64,000 nucleotides of DNA from Streptomyces sp. DG2A-72 (GTDB lineage Bacteria; Actinomycetota; Actinomycetes; Streptomycetales; Streptomycetaceae): the NCBI RefSeq assembly GCF_030499575.1, contig NZ_JASTLC010000001.1, positions 1,054,001 through 1,118,000 of the forward strand, given 5' to 3'. Below, piece by piece: positions 58,587 through 64,000 of this stretch (positions are counted from its first letter, which is position 1; the number at the start of each line of letters is the position of its first letter). A program made the translations under genes and the position numbers. Under the pieces are notes generated by a model that worked only from the letters and a program-made list of their open reading frames with translations, did no database searches and was not told where the DNA came from.

Positions 58587-59480
58587 TCACTCTCCTCTGC
58601 GGCGCAGCCAGCCCAGCAGTCCTCCTCGTGATCGCCTGGGCTCCTCGGTCGGGGCGGGAGTCCGGTGCGGGGCGGCAGGGGGTTCCGGCCGCTTCGCCTT
58701 CGGTCGTGGTGCGGGGCGGTACCTGCGCGCCTCGTCCAGCGCCTGGGTCAGGTCCGCCCGGAGCCAGCTGATCTCGTCCGCGTCGTCCGCCGTCATGATC
58801 CGCTCGGCGAGGTGCGCGGCGGGTGATCCGGGTGCGCCGTGTGCGGGCGGTGCGGGCCGGAACCTGTTCAGATGCGCCCGCTCATAAGGGTCTGTGACGA
58901 TCTCCGCGATCTGTACGGGGTCGAGCAGGGCGGCCACTGCACCGGCATGCTGCCAGGGGTCGTCGGCCTGCCGCAGCAGGAATCCCAGGTGACGTCCGCG
59001 CCAGTTGCGGGGCCGTAGGTCCAGGCCTGCGTCCAGTTGGTCGCGAAGGCCCTCGGGTGTTCGGCCGTTCAGCAGCTGAGCGTTCTTCTCGTCGGCCGCG
59101 AACTGACGTAGTTCTTCGGCCAGATAGAGCCAGACAATCGCTCGGTAGCGGTTGAGATAGAAGGAGACCGGGACCACCAGGCCGAGCCGGGCGAGGCGGG
59201 TGAACCTCCCTGCGGTCACCTCCATGATGCGGGCGCCTTCCGTGGCCCCTACCGCCTTGACGGCGCTGAGCAGCCTCTCCTGGAAACCCTCTTCGGCGCG
59301 GAGCCGCTCAATCTCCTGCTGGGCCACGCGACGTCCCCCGCCTCCCTCGTCGGGCACGGTCCGGATGCGTCCGAGGTGCACGGCGAGGTCGAACTCGCGC
59401 CGTTTCAAACCGAGTTCGCGAGCGGCGCGGCTCGGCGCCCAGGAAAGCCGGTGCGGTTTCGTGATGGTGTCGCCAGACAT
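58587..59480 (-). CDS. DUF6397 family protein
   Basis: This 297-residue protein starts with MSGDTITKPHRLSWAPSRAA, then RELGLKRREFDLAVHLGRIR, which resembles a winged helix-turn-helix/MerR-like segment. The middle is helical (FYLNRYRAIVWLYLAEELRQ). The C-terminus is disordered, Pro/Arg-rich and basic. I associate it with DUF6397, a streptomycete family of unknown function. DNA binding is a guess. Confidence 0.7.
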   Translation of the reverse strand: MSGDTITKPHRLSWAPSRAARELGLKRREFDLAVHLGRIRTVPDEGGGGRRVAQQEIERLRAEEGFQERLLSAVKAVGATEGARIMEVTAGRFTRLARLGLVVPVSFYLNRYRAIVWLYLAEELRQFAADEKNAQLLNGRTPEGLRDQLDAGLDLRPRNWRGRHLGFLLRQADDPWQHAGAVAALLDPVQIAEIVTDPYERAHLNRFRPAPPAHGAPGSPAAHLAERIMTADDADEISWLRADLTQALDEARRYRPAPRPKAKRPEPPAAPHRTPAPTEEPRRSRGGLLGWLRRRGE

Positions 59481-59600
59481 GTCTCCCCCGTGGAGTCAGC
59501 GGCTCACGCCCTGTGCGCTCGCCGTGAAAAAACCGTAGCCGGTCCGGCGGATCTCGTGGCGAGCCTGTGGATAACTCACGGAGGATGGAAAATGCGCAGG

Positions 59601-60014
59601 TCAGGCGTCTGATGCCGGAGGGTGCTCGGGCTGTCGGGCGTCCACGCCGAGGTGCTCACCGACACGATTGACGAGCAGGGTCATCTCGTAGGCGATCTGG
59701 CCGATGTCGGCCTCCGCGCCGCTGAGGACGCACAGACAGCTGCCGCTGCCGGCCGCGGTGACGAACAGGACCGCGTCGTCGAACTCCACCATGGTCTGGC
59801 GCACTCTGCCCGCGCCGAAGTGGCGTCCGGAGCCCTTGGCCAGGCTGTGCAGCCCGGAGGAGACGGCGGCGAGGTGTTCCGCGTCCTCGCGTCGTAGGCC
59901 CGTACTCGCTCCCGTGACCAGCCCGTCGTTGGACAGGACCAATGCGTGCCGCACCTGTTCGACGCGCTCGGTCAGATCGTCCAGCAGCCAGTCGAGTCCC
60001 TGGTTCTGCGCCAT
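59601..60014 (-). CDS. roadblock/LC7 domain protein (CvnB-like)
   Basis: This 137-residue protein opens with GLDWLLDDLTERVEQVRHAL and continues VLSNDGLVTGASTGLRREDA and GAGRVRQTMVEFDDAVLFVT, the roadblock/LC7 fold of conservon B proteins. It is closely similar to CvnB at 61705 but stands alone, separated from the conservon by a plus-strand gene. Such proteins form dimeric platforms for small GTPases. It may be a paralogue serving the same or another Cvn GTPase. Confidence 0.92.
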   Translation of the reverse strand: MAQNQGLDWLLDDLTERVEQVRHALVLSNDGLVTGASTGLRREDAEHLAAVSSGLHSLAKGSGRHFGAGRVRQTMVEFDDAVLFVTAAGSGSCLCVLSGAEADIGQIAYEMTLLVNRVGEHLGVDARQPEHPPASDA

Positions 60015-60108
60015 GATCCGCTCTCCCCGTGTGATGTCTCCCCCTGGCTGGAGGATCTGCCGGCCACCCTTCCGGACGACCCGGCGTCAGGGCAAGGATG
60101 ATGGAGGC

Positions 60109-60537
60109 ATGGCACAGAAGATGACCGATGAGGAATGGCGAGCGTTCGTCTCGGACGGCACCCGCACCGGCAAGCTGTCGACCGTCCGGGCAGACGGAAG
60201 CCCACATGTGGCGCCGATCTGGTTCGTGCTCGATGGCGACGACGTGGTGTTCAACACCGGCAGCAGGAGTGTGAAAGGGCGCAATCTGGCCCGTGACGGG
60301 CGTGTCGCGCTGTGCGTGGACGCCGACCGGCCGCCGTTCGACTACGTGATACTGACCGGTCGCGCCCACATTTCGGAGGATGTCGCGGAGCTGCGTCACT
60401 GGGCCGCGCGCATCGGTGCGCGGTACATGGGCGAGGAACGCGCCGAGGAGTTCGGGGACCGCAACGGCGTCCCCGGCGAACTCCTCGTCCGCGTCACGAT
60501 CGACAAGGTCCTGGCGGAGAAGGGCGTCGCGGACTGA
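60109..60537 (+). CDS. PPOX-class F420-dependent oxidoreductase
   Basis: This 142-residue split-beta-barrel flavin/F420-binding protein reads KMTDEEWRAFVSDGTRTGKL, STVRADGSPHVAPIWFVLDG and VVFNTGSRSVKGRNLARDGR, typical of small F420-dependent PPOX proteins. ATG 60109 is chosen; ATG 60121-60124 is an alternative. It is embedded, on the opposite strand, between two CvnB-type genes. Substrate unknown. Confidence 0.9.
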   Translation: MAQKMTDEEWRAFVSDGTRTGKLSTVRADGSPHVAPIWFVLDGDDVVFNTGSRSVKGRNLARDGRVALCVDADRPPFDYVILTGRAHISEDVAELRHWAARIGARYMGEERAEEFGDRNGVPGELLVRVTIDKVLAEKGVAD

Positions 60538-60551
60538 GCCGGACTCCCGTC

Positions 60552-61157
60552 TCAGCCCACTGAGTCGAGCAGCCGGGCGGTGTGCATACGCCCGGCGTAC
60601 TCGACGAGTCGGATCAGCACCTCCTTTCCCGAGTCGCGGTCGCGGGCGTCACAGAGCACCACGGGTGTTCCCTGGTCGAGGTCGAGGGCGCGGGAGACGT
60701 CATGGGCGCCGTATGCGCGCGCGCCGGCGAAGCAGTTCACGGCCACCACGAACGGGATGTGCCGGTGCTCGAAGTAGTCGACGGCGGGGAAGCAGTCCTC
60801 CAGGCGCCGGGTGTCCGCGAGGACCACGGCGCCGAGGGCTCCTTGCGACAACTCGTCCCACAGGAACCAGAAGCGGTCCTGGCCCGGCGTACCGAAGAGG
60901 TAGAGGGACAGGCCGGAGCGGATGGTGATGCGTCCGAAGTCCATGGCGACGGTCGTGGTGACCTTCTGATCCACGCCGTCGGTGTCGTCCACCGACTGGC
61001 CGACTTCGCTGAGCAGTTCCTCGGTGCGCAGCGGCCTGATCTCGCTGACCGCGCCCACCAGGGTGGTCTTGCCCACGCCGAATCCGCCGGCGACCAGTAT
61101 CTTCAGCGCCAGAGGGGCGGACTCGCCGTCCTGGGCATCGGAGTTCTCGGAGACCAT
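60552..61157 (-). CDS. cvnD: conservon small GTP-binding protein CvnD
   Basis: This 201-residue Ras-like GTPase has P-loop GGFGVGKTT (24-32). The DTDGVDQKVTTTVAMDFGRI region corresponds to switch I. LYLFGTPGQDRFWFLWDELS corresponds to switch II, and a later VVAVNCFAGA replaces the NKxD motif. It is the output component of the CvnA-D signalling complex, which resembles a G-protein-coupled system. A 114-nt gap separates it from cvnC, longer than usual. Confidence 0.95.
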   Translation of the reverse strand: MVSENSDAQDGESAPLALKILVAGGFGVGKTTLVGAVSEIRPLRTEELLSEVGQSVDDTDGVDQKVTTTVAMDFGRITIRSGLSLYLFGTPGQDRFWFLWDELSQGALGAVVLADTRRLEDCFPAVDYFEHRHIPFVVAVNCFAGARAYGAHDVSRALDLDQGTPVVLCDARDRDSGKEVLIRLVEYAGRMHTARLLDSVG

Positions 61158-61271
61158 CGATCACTTCTCTCGGGAGTGCCGGCAACGGTCGACGTGTGAC
61201 GTCAGCATCATGACAACTGCTGCTTCCTCTTGAGGGATTGGACCGCTATTGGCCGGTTTTCGAACGTTCAT

Positions 61272-61682
61272 CTACAGCGCCCGCAATCCCTCGATCACCT
61301 CGCGCAGAATCCGTTCGTCGGGCAGCTGCGCCGGCGGCACCGGGCGGCTGACGGTGACGCAGCCGAGTTCCAGCAGGTTGCCCAGGAGTACGCGCACCAC
61401 ACCCACGGGCAGATCGGCGCCCGCGGCGAGTTCCGCGACCGACTGGGTCTCGGTGCGGCACAGCTCGACGAGCGCGCGGTGTTCCGGCCCGAGCGTGGTG
61501 TCGTCGAATCCGGGTGCGCCCGCATCCAGGGTGACGAGGGCGATGAGGTCGAACCGCACTCCGGTGGGGCCGGGTTTGGTACGTCCGCCCGTCATCGCGT
61601 ACGGGCGGACCAGGGGCCCTGCCTCGTTGTCGTACCACTGGCTGCCCTGCTCCCGCGGGGCGCCCGTCAGGTGATCGGTCAT
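61272..61682 (-). CDS. cvnC: conservon DUF742 protein CvnC
   Basis: This 136-residue protein has the DUF742 pattern GPLVRPYAMTGGRTKPGPTG, LDAGAPGFDDTTLGPEHRAL, and helix-turn-helix-like AELAAGADLPVGVVRVLLGN. It links the roadblock protein and GTPase in the conservon complex. The ATG is 22 nt downstream of the cvnB stop. Confidence 0.95.
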   Translation of the reverse strand: MTDHLTGAPREQGSQWYDNEAGPLVRPYAMTGGRTKPGPTGVRFDLIALVTLDAGAPGFDDTTLGPEHRALVELCRTETQSVAELAAGADLPVGVVRVLLGNLLELGCVTVSRPVPPAQLPDERILREVIEGLRAL

Positions 61683-61704
61683 GTGCGCGGACCGCCCTCT
61701 CGGT

Positions 61705-62178
61705 TCATCGGGCGGCGGGCGGCCGCGCGGCGACGCGCGGCGCCGTGTAGAGGTGCTCGCCGACGCGCTTGACCAGCCGCGCCATCTCGTAGGCCACCAG
61801 CCCGATGTCGGCGGTGACGGCGGTGAGGACGGCGAGGCAGGAGCCGTCGCCCGCCGCGGCCACGAACAGGAAGCCGTCGTCCATCTCCACCATGGTCTGG
61901 CGTACGCCTCCCGCGCCGAAGTGCCGGCCGGCGCCCTTGGCCAGGCTGTGGAAGCCGGAGGCGACCGCGGCGAGGTGCTCGGCGTCCTCACGGCGGAGGT
62001 CGGTGGACGCGCCCACGGCCAGTCCGTCGTTGGACAGCACCACGGCGTGCCTGACTTCGCTCACGCGCTGGACCAAGTCGTCCAGCAGCCAGTCGAGTTC
62101 GCCCGACCTCCCCCACTGTCGGCTTCGCTCGAGCGGGGGGACCCCCACGTCGGCCCTCATGCTCGGGTCCTGGATCAT
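61705..62178 (-). CDS. cvnB: conservon roadblock/LC7 protein CvnB with inserted element
   Basis: This 157-residue protein has the roadblock core LDWLLDDLVQRVSEVRHAVV and MVEMDDGFLFVAAAGDGS. The N-terminal ~25 residues (MRADVGVPPLERSRQWGRSG) are absent from the paralogue at 59601. They are encoded by a GC-rich dispersed element (62107-62150). ATG 62178 overlaps the CvnA stop (ATGA). The element is in frame, so the protein remains intact with an extended N-terminus. Confidence 0.92.
   Translation of the reverse strand: MIQDPSMRADVGVPPLERSRQWGRSGELDWLLDDLVQRVSEVRHAVVLSNDGLAVGASTDLRREDAEHLAAVASGFHSLAKGAGRHFGAGGVRQTMVEMDDGFLFVAAAGDGSCLAVLTAVTADIGLVAYEMARLVKRVGEHLYTAPRVAARPPAAR
62107..62150. repeat. 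dispersed GC-rich palindromic element inside cvnB coding sequence
   Basis: The segment reads CTCCCCCACTGTCGGCTTCG, then CTCGAGCGGGGGGACCCCCA. It contains complementary C-runs and G-runs that can fold. Sequences of this form occur many times between genes in Streptomyces. Here it is inside an open reading frame and is translated into about 15 residues (VGVPPLERSRQWGRS). The family assignment is from memory. Confidence 0.65.
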
Positions 62179-64000
62179 GCGGGGTCTCCTTCGCTGCTGT
62201 GACTGCCCGCCGGGGTTTCTGGAGCGGCACCGCGTCCCGGCTGCCTGCCGCCGCCGCGCGTCCAGCCGTCGCGGTACGCCGCCATGCGGTCCCGCACGAG
62301 TTCGGGTGTGCGCTCGTCCTCGCCCGGCGGAGCGGCCGGTGGTTCCGGATCCTCGGGGCGCCCGTCGCGCAGTTGGGGGGCGAGGTTCGCTTGCCGTACG
62401 CGGCGGGGAAGGTCGTCGGAGGCTTCGGAGTCGTCCGGCGGGCGGTGCAGTCGCAAGGTGGTGACTCCGGGGGGTGGTGTGTCTGCCGCGGTGTCCGCAG
62501 CGGTGGCGACGGGTGCCACCAGTGCGGGGCGGTCCGCAGGCGCGGTCACGGACTCCTGGTGCCCGGCCGGGCCGGGCACGCGCGCGTACTCGCGATCCGC
62601 AGATCGTTCCGCCTCCGCGGTCTTGCGAGGGGAACGTTCCTCCGTGCCGCTGTGCAGCAGGGCGGTGGGCAGCAGCACGACCGCGGTCGTGCCGCCGTAG
62701 GGGGAGGTGCGCAGGTGCACCTTGACGCCGTGCCGGGCCGCGAGCCTGCTGACCACGAAGAGGCCGAGCCGGTCGCTGTCGAACAGGTCGAGGGCTTCGG
62801 ACTGCTCGATACGGCGGTTGGCCTCGGCGAGGGTCTCCTTGCCCATGCCCAGGCCCCGGTCTTCGACCTCGAGGGCGTAGCCGTTGCCGACGGGCTCGCC
62901 GGTGATCCGCACGCGCGTGTGCGGCGGCGAGAACTGGGCGGCGTTCTCGACGATCTCCGCGAGAAGGTGGGTGAGGTCGGCCACGGCCGTGCCGATGACG
63001 GCGGTCTCGGGGAGTTGTCGTACCTCCACGCGCGCGTAGTCCTCGACTTCGGAGACCGCCGCACGGACGACGTTCGTCAGGGAGACCGGCATGCGCCACG
63101 CCCTGCCGGGCGCCGCCCCGGAGAGGATGATCAGGCTCTCGGCGTGGCGTCGCATACGAGTGGTGAGGTGGTCGAGCCGGAACAGGTCGCTCAGTTCGCC
63201 CGGGTCCTCGGAGCGGCGTTCCATGCTGTCGAGGAGGCTGAGCTGGCGGTGGACGAGAACCTGGCTGCGACGGGCAAGGTTGACGAAGACACCGGAGATG
63301 CCGCTGGCCAGCTCGGCGCGTTCCGCGGCGGCCCGCAGCGCCGCGCGGTGCACGGTGGCGAGGGCCTCGGCGACCTGGCCGGCCTCGTCCTCCGCGGCCG
63401 GACCTGGCGGAGCCTCGGCACCGACGTCGATCTCCTCGCCCGCGCGCAGTTTCCGCATGGCCTCCGGGAGCTTGCGCCGGGCGATCTCAAGGGCGCTGTT
63501 GCGCAGGCTCACCAGCTCGACCACGAGGGCGCGGCCGATGCGTACGGAGATGACGAGCGACGCGGCGACGGCGACGAGGCCGAGCAGGACCGCGGCACCG
63601 GCCGGGGTGAGCAGACCGCGGGTGAACGGGTCGGCCCGGTCGGCCACGCCTCGTCCGGCGTCCTCCTCGATCGTGCGCATCGCGTCCTGCACGCGCGCGT
63701 GCGCCTGGTCCCAGGTGGCTTCCGGTGCCGCGTCGATCGCCTGCGCACCCGGGCCGCCGGCGAGGACCTTGTCCTCGGCGGCTCCCAGGGCGGCGTAGGC
63801 GCTGCCGTCGGCGAGCTCCCGCCAGGCGGTGCGTTCGGGGCCGCGCAGGTCCGCGACGGCGGACTCGGTGAGGGTGCGGCGGGTGTCGACGGCTCCGGTG
63901 AACAGCCGCATCCGCTCCCCGTCGAGGCGACCGGCGAGGCGTGCGCCGGCCAGCACGACGTCTTCTTGGGCCAACGCCTCGCCCGCGCGGGAGAATTCGA
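62175..64000 (-). CDS. cvnA: conservon sensor-kinase-like protein CvnA, N-terminus beyond window
   Basis: About 608 codons are present; the N-terminus lies beyond the right edge. A nitrate/nitrite-sensor-like extracellular region is followed by a TM helix (AAVLLGLVAVAASLVISVRI) and a HAMP-like segment. The kinase-like domain has LLDSMERRSEDPGELSDLFR, LAEIVENAAQFSPPHTRVRI (N box) and VEDRGLGMGKETLAEANRRI (G box). The ~170 C-terminal residues are disordered and Pro-rich. CvnA proteins act as membrane inputs of conservons. The stop overlaps the cvnB ATG. Confidence 0.93.
   Translation of the reverse strand, partial: EFSRAGEALAQEDVVLAGARLAGRLDGERMRLFTGAVDTRRTLTESAVADLRGPERTAWRELADGSAYAALGAAEDKVLAGGPGAQAIDAAPEATWDQAHARVQDAMRTIEEDAGRGVADRADPFTRGLLTPAGAAVLLGLVAVAASLVISVRIGRALVVELVSLRNSALEIARRKLPEAMRKLRAGEEIDVGAEAPPGPAAEDEAGQVAEALATVHRAALRAAAERAELASGISGVFVNLARRSQVLVHRQLSLLDSMERRSEDPGELSDLFRLDHLTTRMRRHAESLIILSGAAPGRAWRMPVSLTNVVRAAVSEVEDYARVEVRQLPETAVIGTAVADLTHLLAEIVENAAQFSPPHTRVRITGEPVGNGYALEVEDRGLGMGKETLAEANRRIEQSEALDLFDSDRLGLFVVSRLAARHGVKVHLRTSPYGGTTAVVLLPTALLHSGTEERSPRKTAEAERSADREYARVPGPAGHQESVTAPADRPALVAPVATAADTAADTPPPGVTTLRLHRPPDDSEASDDLPRRVRQANLAPQLRDGRPEDPEPPAAPPGEDERTPELVRDRMAAYRDGWTRGGGRQPGRGAAPETPAGSHSSEGDPA

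Overview
The window is high-GC actinobacterial DNA, almost certainly Streptomyces or a close relative. The evidence is strong G/C preference at third codon positions, frequent GTG starts, a conservon (cvn) operon, DUF5709, DUF6397 and DUF3516 family proteins, type B ribosomal protein L31, and two short GC-rich elements of the type scattered through Streptomyces chromosomes (about 1941-1993 and 62107-62150). I see no phage, transposase, CRISPR array, rRNA or tRNA. Both edges cut genes: an FAD oxidoreductase on the left and the conservon sensor kinase on the right.

Layout. 1-7.7 kb holds small metabolic genes with their own regulators: a P450, a TetR with three operators spaced exactly 14 bp apart, a saccharopine-dehydrogenase-like oxidoreductase, a GlxA-type regulator, GAPDH, and an NmrA-like protein divergent from a second TetR with twin operators. 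A DUF1062 pseudogene follows. 8.3-19.7 kb is one compact co-directional operon and the most interesting part of the window: DUF2997, a 4Fe-4S radical-SAM-like protein, a Ycf46-type AAA+ ATPase, four related helical-module/beta-propeller proteins in A1-B1-A2-B2 order (A1 internally deleted), an Hsp70-like ATPase and a Ycf35/DUF1257 protein. 19.7-25.6 kb has a broken amino-acid oxidase, an acyl-CoA-dehydrogenase-like flavoprotein, an LCP protein and a deacetylase/GT2 fusion whose deacetylase motifs are all degenerate.

25.9-27.0 kb carries a full-length rpoA outside any ribosomal-protein operon, so probably a second copy. 28.2-31.8 kb is an OpuC/ProX-type osmolyte ABC importer. 31.8-38.0 kb holds a doubly frameshifted CocE-type hydrolase and a carboxylate catabolism module (CitMHS carrier, LysR regulator, family III CoA-transferase, CitE-like lyase). 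38.5-41.4 kb is a sulfonate-type ABC importer preceded by a cysteine-rich leader peptide. 41.5-52.8 kb has a flavin monooxygenase, an MltG-like transglycosylase, an ABC exporter divergent from a MarR, a DAACS carboxylate symporter, a secreted PNGase A-like protein and a heterodimeric ABC exporter.

52.9-58.6 kb holds DUF5709, rpmE2, a DUF457 membrane protein, a Ski2-like helicase and acyl-CoA thioesterase II. 58.6-64 kb is a DUF6397 protein, a lone roadblock protein, an F420-dependent PPOX-family protein and the conservon cvnA-B-C-D (minus strand).

How the genes may work together. The 8.3-19.7 kb operon combines two ATPases (AAA+ and Hsp70), an Fe-S protein, two small Ycf-associated proteins and large scaffold-like proteins with a shared C-terminal tail. 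This suggests a chaperone or remodelling complex, possibly with a stress or conflict role. That functional reading is inference; the gene content, overlaps and internal duplication are read directly from the sequence.
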